This document shows positions 1-5,331 of a stretch of DNA of 5,331 bases, in pieces. How positions within the stretch are numbered: the stretch's first letter is position 1; each line of letters opens with the position of its first letter. A program made the position numbers and the translations under genes. Source of the stretch: Microcaldota archaeon (GTDB lineage Archaea; Micrarchaeota; Micrarchaeia; Micrarchaeales; CABMGC01); assembly GCA_027328265.1 (NCBI GenBank), contig DAHVVD010000005.1, positions 1 to 5,331 on the forward strand. Reading direction: 5' to 3'. The notes beneath the pieces are model-generated. The model was given only the letters and a program-made list of their open reading frames with translations, was not told the origin of the DNA and did no database searches.

Positions 1-9
1 AAGCCCAAG

Positions 10-705
10 ATGGAGAAGCTCGTTTTCAGCGCAAGGCTCTCGGGCAGCCTGGAGGGAATGAGTCAGAAGCTCAGCTCCCTTCCTTTTTATGCATCTGAGG
101 TTGACGGCCAGACTTTGAGGATAGCGAGGGTGGAGAGCAGGAACATAAAGAAGATGCCGTACCTCTTCTACATAATAGAGATAAGCCCAGACTCCCTTAC
201 AGTTACTTATTCAATACCTGCCGAGAGCAGCGAGACCATGAGAAGGGCAGAGATGCTCAAGAATGTCTCGTCAGTAGTTTCGCTGGTCTCTGACCAGTAC
301 ACGGTTGAGCAGGGCGCTCTCTGCCAGTACATGAACTCAACCATCGAGAGCATACTCTCAGGCATCTCGCAGCCTTACAGCACTCTCTTCAACCAGTACA
401 ACTCAACCCTTGGCGAGTACAAGACAGTCAAGAAGCTGAACGAAGAGCTCTCAGCCTCCAACAGGAACCTCACCGTACAGGCTAGCCAGCTGAATGAAGA
501 GAACAAGAAGCTCGGGGAGGAGCTCATGAAGCTCCAGAAGTACTCAGACGAGTCGCTCATGGTCATGATACAGGACTGGGTAGAGGTGCACAACAATACC
601 ATAGACATAGAGGAGTTCGGCAAGACCTACAGCATCTCGCCCCCTAGGGTGGAAGAGATACTCGACAGGATGGTCTCGATGGGCTACCTTGAGCTGAGGA
701 GCTAG
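10..705 (+). CDS. Unrecognised protein with coiled coil and C-terminal winged-helix-like segment; 5' end uncertain
   Basis: I do not recognise a family. The 231 residues fall into three parts. Residues 1 to about 130 alternate short beta-type stretches (for example YLFYIIEI and LTVTYSI) with helices. Residues about 138-177 form a charged coiled coil (VKKLNEEL, LNEENKKLGEELMKLQ). Residues about 184-231 resemble the helices of a winged-helix domain, with a hydrophobic helix, the IDIEEFGKTYSIS segment, then VEEILDRMVSMGYLEL. There is no signal peptide or membrane segment, so it is probably cytoplasmic. The ATG at 10 is the first start, but the frame is open to the window edge (AAG CCC AAG precede it) and no ribosome binding site is visible, so the gene may begin upstream. 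The stop at 703-705 falls where a winged-helix domain would normally form its wing, and coding sequence continues in another frame. Codon use (AGG, ATA, AAG, GAG) matches the neighbours. That it is a real gene is near certain; its function is unknown. Confidence 0.85.
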   Translation: MEKLVFSARLSGSLEGMSQKLSSLPFYASEVDGQTLRIARVESRNIKKMPYLFYIIEISPDSLTVTYSIPAESSETMRRAEMLKNVSSVVSLVSDQYTVEQGALCQYMNSTIESILSGISQPYSTLFNQYNSTLGEYKTVKKLNEELSASNRNLTVQASQLNEENKKLGEELMKLQKYSDESLMVMIQDWVEVHNNTIDIEEFGKTYSISPPRVEEILDRMVSMGYLELRS

Positions 706-863
706 GTGTTTGCATCGAATACAAAGTCGAGGTAAACAAAAGATTCAAGCACGCCAGAGTGTACAGGATACAGAAGAGGATAAACGACAACACCAACTTC
801 CTCTCCAGGCACATGCAGTCCTTCGTTGACAAGTACCTGCTCAAGAGGCAGAAGGAGCAATAA
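693..863 (+). CDS. Orphan coding segment in the -1 frame, probable C-terminal part of the preceding gene
   Basis: The frame is open from just after a TGA at 690-692 to a TAA at 861-863, giving 56 codons. The product holds a beta-rich stretch (VCIEYKVEVNKRF) followed by a basic helical tail (SFVDKYLLKRQKEQ). Codons are those of the neighbours: AGG and AGA arginine, ATA, AAG, AAC, TTC. No ATG, GTG or TTG lies in frame before a GTG at 759, which would leave only 34 residues. The segment overlaps the end of the preceding gene in the -1 frame. Its first residues look like the missing wing strands of that protein's winged-helix domain. The simplest reading is one protein of roughly 285 residues broken by a single lost base near 690-704. 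The alternatives are -1 frameshifting, for which I see no canonical slippery heptamer, or a small gene starting at a near-cognate codon. ATC at 714 is one candidate, with AGGTG at 704-708 five bases upstream. That it codes is likely; how it is expressed is open. Confidence 0.55.
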   Translation, partial: AEELGVCIEYKVEVNKRFKHARVYRIQKRINDNTNFLSRHMQSFVDKYLLKRQKEQ

Positions 864-866
864 GGT
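862..866 (+). promoter_or_regulatory. Weak ribosome binding site for the 818-residue membrane protein
   Basis: AAGGT lies five bases before the ATG at 872 and overlaps the TAA of the preceding coding segment. It is a partial match to the archaeal Shine-Dalgarno core GGAGGT at a normal distance. With only eight bases between the stop and the ATG, and no TATA-like box 25-35 bases upstream, the membrane protein gene is probably translated from the same mRNA as the upstream gene. Confidence 0.35.
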
Positions 867-871
867 CTTCC

Positions 872-3328
872 ATGAAGCTATTAAGACTGGCACTGTATGG
901 GATTGTTGCAGCAGTTATACTTATCATCGTCCTCGCGAGCGTATATCTCTATGTCTCCAGCGTAACAAACGCCACTATACAGGAATACTTGAGCCATAGG
1001 CCGGTGAGCGGCCCGATACACGGTGGCGCTTCTCTGAGCAACACGACAATATTGAGCTACAACAACTCAGCAGATGTTGTGGATTATGCGATAGTGCACT
1101 ACAACTTCACCAATGTAACATCAGGACAGGCTGTCCTCACAATGTTCTCCACTAACCCGATAAAGAGGATCTATCTGGTAAATGTTGGCTCTGCGTGCTA
1201 CAAATGCCTTTATTCCAACCCCGAATACGAGAACCTTCTCTACGCCAACCTCAGCCAGTACCTTACGACCTACGGCCTCATAAGAAACTCGAGCAGCCTG
1301 AGCGAGATAAACCTCACTGGAGGCTTCGGCACCAATGTGGCTAATGCTCCACCAGGCTCGATACTGATAATACCCTCGGGACTCATACCTTGCCCACTGC
1401 TGCCAGGCCTGAAATGCTCGACCACAAACCCGGCGAACCCAAACTCCACAAGCATAATAACCCTTCTCAAGAATGGAGACGTCATACTCTACGTAGGCCA
1501 GAACTTCAACAAGGCCGAGGACAGCGGTATCCTGCTAACCAACAGAACTCAGAATTACCAGGCTGCGCTGGCAGTGCTGAACGCCTACGGCATCAACTCA
1601 ACATATCCATTCTATAATGCGACATCCTCGGTATCTAACTCGCTCTATTTCAACTCGCCCAGTTTCTTTTTCGGCAAGGGAGGCAACTACGGGCCAGTCA
1701 CATACGTGAATACCCAGGGAGGGAGCGTAGTCGCCTTCAGCAATACCTCTGGAACTTCTTGGGCAAACATAAATGAGATGGCACATGACATGGCGGTGGT
1801 GCTCTATGAGAGGCCTTGGATGTATACGCTCTCCCAGAGCAATGCATACAACATAAGTGGTAAGGGTGCATTACCTCTTTTCACCACTAAGCTACCATTG
1901 CAGTACAATGCAAGCTACACGAACAGCGAAGTCAACGCCTCCTACTCTCTTGTGGATCTGAAGCTATACAACGCGACAGGCTTCACTACCGATGAGCTTC
2001 CTTTCAGGCTCAACTTTGAGAACAATGGGACACTGGGCCTGCCTTCAGAGATTGGCATAAGCCAGACTATACCAATCTCGATATACATAGGCAACGTGGT
2101 GGTGCCCTTCAGGAAGGTCCCAGTAGCAAACACGAGCATACTCTTCGCGGTCTACATATACAATGCGAGCATGGACTACATCAGCTCGATCTACATTGGC
2201 AACATAAACACGCCGCCGATAAGCATAGTCAAGCCGTACACATTCACAACATTCGGGCCTGGATATTACATTGCAGACCTGGAGGATCTCTCGCCAAGAA
2301 TATACGAGAAGGCTCTCTTCCAGATTCCTTACCTGAACATAACTCCAGTCTTCCTGGATTTTAGAAACGGCACCTTCAGCTTCAAGGTGGTGAACAACAA
2401 CCTTTCGATCTCTGGCATAAGCTACTCTAGCGAGATAAACGGAGCGTACAAGGAGACCGGAGCAATAAACAAGGGCTTCATAAATTACACGTTGCCCATG
2501 GGCTCAGCCATACACTACGGCAACCAGTCCTTCCTGCTCCAGATTCTAGGTATAAACTACTCGGTAAACGCTTACTACCAGAGGCCGTCAGGAACTACAA
2601 TACCTCCAATCTACATCGAGTTCGTGATAGCAGCGATAGGCGTGATCCTTCTCAACGTTGTGATAAAGGCGCCTAATCGGGACGAGTACTTCATAGACGT
2701 GCCTGTCTTCCCGCCAACTGAGAAGGTCGAGGTTAAGGTGAATCCAGATTCGGTGCTGAAGATTTTCGATTCGATAAACGAGAGGTTCAACTGGAAGTAT
2801 ATGCCGCTCACAGTGGAAGAAGTAAAGGCAGGGGTAAGCTATGACATAAGGTATAGGAACATACCTGTCATGATAACTATGGAGAATGCAGCAGAGATAC
2901 TCTACACTCTCTCGAGCCAGGGCAAGATAGAGACGATAGAGCCTTATTTCATGCCGAAGGGTTGGGTGGAGAAGGCTAAGCACGACATAGAGTACCTCGT
3001 TGTCTTCAGAAAACTGAGGGACTTCGCAATCAAGAATGCAATACTATTCACTGACCTTTACACGGCAGAGAGCGCGGACATGGTGATGACGAGCAAAGGT
3101 GTGCAGAACACAGTCTACATCTACTCAAGAGCTTCAGGGATGCGAGACATTAGGTTCGGTAACAGGGCGAGGGCATTCATAGTCTTCCTTAACTCTCAGA
3201 CAACGGCTGACTTCATGGAGAAGCTCTACAGCTTATATGGAACAGAAGCCGAGGAACTTAGGACAGCCATAGCAATAGGATCAGTGACCTTGATAGACAC
3301 AGAGAATCTCGAGCCGCTACTTTACTGA
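872..3328 (+). CDS. Large two-pass membrane glycoprotein with extracytoplasmic domain and cytoplasmic C-terminal domain, function unknown
   Basis: This is an 818-residue protein with no family I can name. Residues about 6-28 are a hydrophobic anchor after K2 and R5, and residues about 580-598 are a second membrane helix followed by K599. Between them lie about 550 residues with about 26 N-X-S/T sequons; the 220 residues after the second helix have none. That contrast supports an outside, glycosylated middle and a cytoplasmic tail. Residues about 97-320 look alpha/beta: hydrophobic strands near 100-105, 164-168, 204-209 and 286-290, then a helix near 297-312. This pattern is compatible with a glutamine-amidotransferase-like or other Rossmann-like fold. 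Residues about 320-575 look like beta-sandwich repeats. All four cysteines (C109, C112, C174, C182) lie in the alpha/beta part. In the tail, residues about 632-700 could form a winged helix, and the rest (about 700-818) is alpha/beta. The start at ATG 872 is supported by the signal-anchor position. The 3' end overlaps the convergent DHH gene by 12 bp. The gene is certain; the domain assignments are inference. Confidence 0.9.
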   Translation: MKLLRLALYGIVAAVILIIVLASVYLYVSSVTNATIQEYLSHRPVSGPIHGGASLSNTTILSYNNSADVVDYAIVHYNFTNVTSGQAVLTMFSTNPIKRIYLVNVGSACYKCLYSNPEYENLLYANLSQYLTTYGLIRNSSSLSEINLTGGFGTNVANAPPGSILIIPSGLIPCPLLPGLKCSTTNPANPNSTSIITLLKNGDVILYVGQNFNKAEDSGILLTNRTQNYQAALAVLNAYGINSTYPFYNATSSVSNSLYFNSPSFFFGKGGNYGPVTYVNTQGGSVVAFSNTSGTSWANINEMAHDMAVVLYERPWMYTLSQSNAYNISGKGALPLFTTKLPLQYNASYTNSEVNASYSLVDLKLYNATGFTTDELPFRLNFENNGTLGLPSEIGISQTIPISIYIGNVVVPFRKVPVANTSILFAVYIYNASMDYISSIYIGNINTPPISIVKPYTFTTFGPGYYIADLEDLSPRIYEKALFQIPYLNITPVFLDFRNGTFSFKVVNNNLSISGISYSSEINGAYKETGAINKGFINYTLPMGSAIHYGNQSFLLQILGINYSVNAYYQRPSGTTIPPIYIEFVIAAIGVILLNVVIKAPNRDEYFIDVPVFPPTEKVEVKVNPDSVLKIFDSINERFNWKYMPLTVEEVKAGVSYDIRYRNIPVMITMENAAEILYTLSSQGKIETIEPYFMPKGWVEKAKHDIEYLVVFRKLRDFAIKNAILFTDLYTAESADMVMTSKGVQNTVYIYSRASGMRDIRFGNRARAFIVFLNSQTTADFMEKLYSLYGTEAEELRTAIAIGSVTLIDTENLEPLLY

Positions 3329-4318
3329 CATTCTTGATCTCAGCGAATCGAGAATGCGCCATGATGCCTTCTCTATGTTTTCTTTCTTAGGCCCGTAGGC
3401 GCCAGCTGCACACGGGTGCCCGCCTCCTGTGCCGTTGAGCACCTTGCCTGATTCGTACATCAACTTTCCAAGGTGAATGGAGAGTTTGGCATCGAGTGGG
3501 GAACGCATCCTCGCCGAGATTGTGGCTTCTGACTTCCTTACTGACCAGAAGACCGAGGCATCTGCGCCAAGAGTTATGGCTGTCTCAGCGACAAAGCTTG
3601 GACTTGATTCGGATTTGCCGTACATGATGATATACTCGCCAAGCCTTTCCCTTTCGGCCCTGAAAAGATCGTCTATCATCTTCTCTCTGTTGTCAGCGCT
3701 TATGTCGTGGTGGAAGGATTCAGAGACTTCCGAGTATGTCATCCTAGAGATGGCGAGCAGCTCGCCGATCTGCTTGAATGTCAGAGGATTGGAGTTCTGG
3801 AAGCCTGCAGAGTCGGAGATTATGCCGTTGAGGAGAAGGGAAGCGGTCTCCTTGCTTATCCCCTCGCCGTTCTCCTTCAGGGCATCGTAGACTATGCCAG
3901 AGGCAGAGTTGTAGCCTTCGCTGTTGAATATATAGGCATTGCCGCCGAGCTTGCTCTCTCTTGCCGCATGGTGGTCTATGAAGATTATTTCACAGTTGCA
4001 TTCCATGAGCTTCTCTGCAAATTTTCCAAGTGCCTCAAGGTTGTTCGCGTCTGTTATTATTATCGCTTCAGTCTCCTCCTTTATTTCCTTTTCGCTCTTG
4101 ACCCGTTTCTCATAATGGAGTTTCGAGAGCATGCGCCTTGCGTTGTTTGTTATGAAGTCAGGGGTTATAACGATTGAGTTAGGAAGAGAGCTGGAAAGGG
4201 CTAAGGCAGAGGCGACTGCGTCCCTGTCGCCGACGGAATGGAATGTGAGGAGTACCTTCTTCCCCTTCAGTTTGCTTAGTTTATTGCAGAGTTCGCTAAA
4301 TCCAATGAAGGATGTCAA
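3317..4318 (-). CDS. DHH-DHHA1 family phosphoesterase, oligoribonuclease or nucleotide phosphatase type
   Basis: The 333 residues show the full DHH layout. Motif I is HSVGDRDAVAS at 27-37 with H27, D31 and D33; motif II is ITDANN with D90; motif III is FIDHH with D115-H116-H117; motif IV is SDSAGF with D169. The C-terminal DHHA1 substrate-binding domain ends in GGGHPCAAGA at 298-307. In this superfamily these aspartates and histidines bind two metal ions, usually manganese, and hydrolyse phosphoester bonds. Relatives of this length (NrnA type) degrade short oligonucleotides or dephosphorylate pAp. All metal ligands are present, so the enzyme should be active in the cytoplasm; the substrate cannot be read from sequence. 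Motif I has glycine where many members have proline (PDGDA type), which suggests a distinct archaeal subgroup. The start is TTG at 4318, overlapping the prefoldin TGA as TTGA, with no in-frame ATG nearby. The gene ends 12 bp inside the convergent membrane protein gene. Confidence 0.95.
   Translation of the reverse strand: MTSFIGFSELCNKLSKLKGKKVLLTFHSVGDRDAVASALALSSSLPNSIVITPDFITNNARRMLSKLHYEKRVKSEKEIKEETEAIIITDANNLEALGKFAEKLMECNCEIIFIDHHAARESKLGGNAYIFNSEGYNSASGIVYDALKENGEGISKETASLLLNGIISDSAGFQNSNPLTFKQIGELLAISRMTYSEVSESFHHDISADNREKMIDDLFRAERERLGEYIIMYGKSESSPSFVAETAITLGADASVFWSVRKSEATISARMRSPLDAKLSIHLGKLMYESGKVLNGTGGGHPCAAGAYGPKKENIEKASWRILDSLRSRMSVK
3329..3356 (+). other. Inverted repeat directly after the membrane protein stop codon
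   Basis: The arms at 3329-3338 and 3347-3356 pair over ten positions (CATTCTTGAT with ATCGAGAATG) around an eight-base loop. All pairs are Watson-Crick except one G-U in the plus-strand RNA; in the minus-strand RNA that position is an A-C mismatch. The repeat starts on the first base after the TGA of the plus-strand gene and lies inside the 3' coding end of the minus-strand DHH gene. No T tract follows, so it is not a standard intrinsic terminator. It could protect or define the 3' end of the plus-strand mRNA, or be chance. Confidence 0.3.
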
Positions 4319-4689
4319 GCCACTCCCTGCTGACCCTGGCTCTGCTTGTATATTTTAGTTATCTTCTCGTTTAGGGCCTTCTCCTTGTTCCTGAGATCAG
4401 TGTATTGCTTATTGTATGCGGTGAACCTGGTCTCGACCAGAGCATGCCTGTCATATATGTCGCTGAGGGCATTCTCCTTTGTGGTTTCCACTATGACGCC
4501 GCCGACGCTGAGATAGACCTTTCCTGTGGATTTCTCAAGCTCTTCCTTTGCGCGTTCAGACTCTATTTTCTGAGCCTGGAACTGCTCGAGCTGCATTGCG
4601 ATGCTACGAAGCTGTTCCTGTAATATCTGATAATCCTTGAGGAGTTTCTCTAGTTCGTTCTCGATGGGCTGCTGCTCTGTGGCTGCCAT
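4315..4689 (-). CDS. pfdB: Prefoldin subunit beta
   Basis: Archaeal prefoldin is a hexamer of two alpha and four beta subunits that captures unfolded proteins in the cytosol and hands them to the group II chaperonin (thermosome). This 124-residue protein has the beta-subunit plan. A long N-terminal coiled-coil helix runs over about 9-54 (ELEKLLKDYQILQEQLRSI), a single beta hairpin over about 57-69 (KVYLSVGGVIVE), and a second coiled-coil helix over about 71-115, which begins KENALSDIYDRH. A single hairpin marks beta rather than alpha, which has two. Length fits the usual 115-125 residues. I chose the ATG at 4689. The TTG at 4701 would add four residues (LSDY), but a TATA-like box centred at 4721 predicts transcription starting near 4695, downstream of that TTG. 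The mRNA would then be almost leaderless. The TGA overlaps the TTG of the DHH gene by four bases, so the two are probably translated in coupling. Confidence 0.95.
   Translation of the reverse strand: MAATEQQPIENELEKLLKDYQILQEQLRSIAMQLEQFQAQKIESERAKEELEKSTGKVYLSVGGVIVETTKENALSDIYDRHALVETRFTAYNKQYTDLRNKEKALNEKITKIYKQSQGQQGVA
4349..4358 (-). promoter_or_regulatory. Possible internal TATA box for the DHH gene
   Basis: On the minus strand this reads CTAAAATATA, close to the archaeal TATA consensus TTTAWATA. It lies inside the prefoldin gene with its centre about 35 bases upstream of the DHH TTG at 4318. Transcription starting some 26 bases downstream would give a leader of about nine bases. The same bases encode the Ile-Thr-Lys-Ile-Tyr stretch of the prefoldin C-terminal helix, where AT-rich lysine and isoleucine codons can produce such a match by chance. 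Confidence 0.25.
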
Positions 4690-4715
4690 ATAATCAGACA
4701 AGGATTGGTAGGTTG

Positions 4716-4726
4716 TTTATTTATTA
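4716..4726 (-). promoter_or_regulatory. TATA-like box for the prefoldin beta-DHH operon
   Basis: The minus strand reads TAATAAATAAA here, the most AT-rich stretch of the 50-bp gap between the aldolase stop and the prefoldin start. Its centre is about 32 bases upstream of the prefoldin ATG at 4689. With the usual archaeal distance of about 26 bases, transcription would begin near 4695 and leave about five untranslated bases. I see no clear purine-rich BRE next to it. The aldolase transcript may also read through. Confidence 0.5.
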
Positions 4727-4739
4727 GTATGGCTATGGA

Positions 4740-5331
4740 CTACATCCGCGGCGCTACCATGTCGAGAATTGCCTTGCCCGCCTCGTCAAGATCTCTACCC
4801 CATGCTATTATTCCCTCCTTATGGCCTGCCATGACTATTATCTTCTGCTTCTGCGTCTTGCTTTCCCTGAGGAGACGGATCATCTCATAGGCCATTTCAG
4901 GAGTACCGTATGGAACGTCTGCTGTAGTCGGGGCTTTCCTTAGAAGCGCCTTCCATGCATTCAGGTTATGGATATGTATAACCGCTCCTGCTTCAGGAGA
5001 GGCTTCATATATTGCAGCGTGGGTCATGGACTCCGAAGAGGCGTTTGCCTGGCCCCTGCACTCAAGGTAGTTGTCTTTTAATGAGTAGCTTGTTACAATA
5101 ACATAATGCTCAGGAGCCAGTTTTTCCAGGCCACCAGTTGCAGACGCACTAACTATGAAGTCTTTCCCATGACGTACTGAAATATTCCCAAAGCCTATGC
5201 CATTGTCGTATATCCCTATAAGGCCGAGCTTATGCAATTTATCCCGCCATTTGTTTAACCCAGTCAACAGGCTTGGGCTTGGAGGGCTACCTTTTGTCAA
5301 GTTGCATTTGAATTTTATGTAGCCTTCATCC
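4740..5331 (-). CDS. Class II aldolase/adducin family protein, 5' end at or beyond the window edge
   Basis: The family includes zinc enzymes such as L-fuculose-1-phosphate aldolase, ribulose-5-phosphate 4-epimerase and dehydratases acting on small phosphosugars. About 196 residues are visible, counting the first full codon (GAT, 5328-5330) as 1. The fold's marks are present: GFGNISVR at 46-53 for phosphate or substrate binding, SSE at 98-100 with the acid-base glutamate E100, HIH with zinc ligands H119 and H121, and GHKEG with a third ligand H170. It should therefore be a catalytically competent zinc enzyme rather than an adducin-like relic. The substrate is not evident. A TTG at 5298-5300 could start the protein, but ten upstream codons (DEGYIKFKCN) read as normal protein. 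The base before them is G, so an ATG may sit exactly across the window edge, which I prefer. The gene stops 50 bp before the prefoldin start, in the same direction. Confidence 0.9.
   Translation of the reverse strand, partial: DEGYIKFKCNLTKGSPPSPSLLTGLNKWRDKLHKLGLIGIYDNGIGFGNISVRHGKDFIVSASATGGLEKLAPEHYVIVTSYSLKDNYLECRGQANASSESMTHAAIYEASPEAGAVIHIHNLNAWKALLRKAPTTADVPYGTPEMAYEMIRLLRESKTQKQKIIVMAGHKEGIIAWGRDLDEAGKAILDMVAPRM

Noticed and set aside
706..735. GTG at 706 as the start of a small gene after the first stop codon
   Set aside because: It lies in the frame of the first gene and meets a TAA after nine codons. It does not open the frame that continues to 861-863.
375..893. Three short minus-strand open frames over the first gene and the following gap
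   Set aside because: They overlap convincing plus-strand coding sequence, have Ser/Leu-rich products and lack any promoter or ribosome binding site.
2588..2983. 131-codon minus-strand open frame within the membrane protein gene
   Set aside because: The product is rich in His, Tyr, Arg and Leu, as expected from antisense of AGG/ATA/TAC-rich coding sequence, and shows no domain. The plus strand is clearly coding here.
3477..4177. Two long plus-strand open frames (137 and 156 codons) antisense to the DHH gene
   Set aside because: They are overlapping shadows of the minus-strand gene. Their products are low-complexity, Ser- and Leu-rich or Cys- and Tyr-rich, without motifs, while the minus strand carries a complete DHH motif set.
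4716..4726. The plus-strand T-rich run as a transcription terminator
   Set aside because: All neighbouring genes run on the minus strand, where this stretch is A-rich, and no hairpin precedes it. A TATA box for prefoldin explains it better.
4405..4890. Short plus-strand frames over prefoldin and aldolase
   Set aside because: They are antisense shadows of two clearly assigned minus-strand genes.

Overview
The window looks archaeal. It carries a prefoldin beta subunit with the short archaeal helix-hairpin-helix form, an AT-rich TATA-like box placed for an almost leaderless mRNA, UUG starts with stop/start overlap, heavy use of AGG/AGA and ATA codons, and a large membrane protein whose outside part is crowded with N-glycosylation sequons. 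Base composition is near balanced. A small-genome DPANN lineage such as Micrarchaeota is my best guess, but nothing here proves it.

Plus strand, 1-3328: a co-directional cluster. The first gene (from 10, possibly from upstream of the window) encodes an unrecognised protein with an alpha/beta N-terminal half, a coiled coil and a winged-helix-like C terminus. Its frame stops at 703-705, but clear coding sequence continues in the -1 frame to a TAA at 861-863 without a usual start codon. This suggests a lost base, a frameshift or an unusual initiation. Eight bases later begins an 818-residue, two-pass membrane protein. It has about 26 N-X-S/T sequons in the predicted ectodomain and none in the cytoplasmic C-terminal domain of about 220 residues. 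Neither gene can be named. They probably form one transcription unit and may act together at the cell envelope.

Minus strand, 5331-3317: a class II aldolase/adducin-family enzyme (its 5' end lies at or just beyond the window edge), then a 50-bp gap holding a TATA-like box, then prefoldin beta, then a DHH-DHHA1 phosphoesterase. The last two overlap by four bases (TTGA) and are very likely cotranslated. They join protein-folding machinery to small RNA or nucleotide turnover. The aldolase is a metabolic gene upstream with no evident functional link.

The two transcription units converge and their coding regions share 12 bp (3317-3328), so each mRNA 3' end must run antisense to the other gene. 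No RNA genes, CRISPR arrays, insertion sequences or long repeats were seen, and no stretch above 300 bases lacks a gene.
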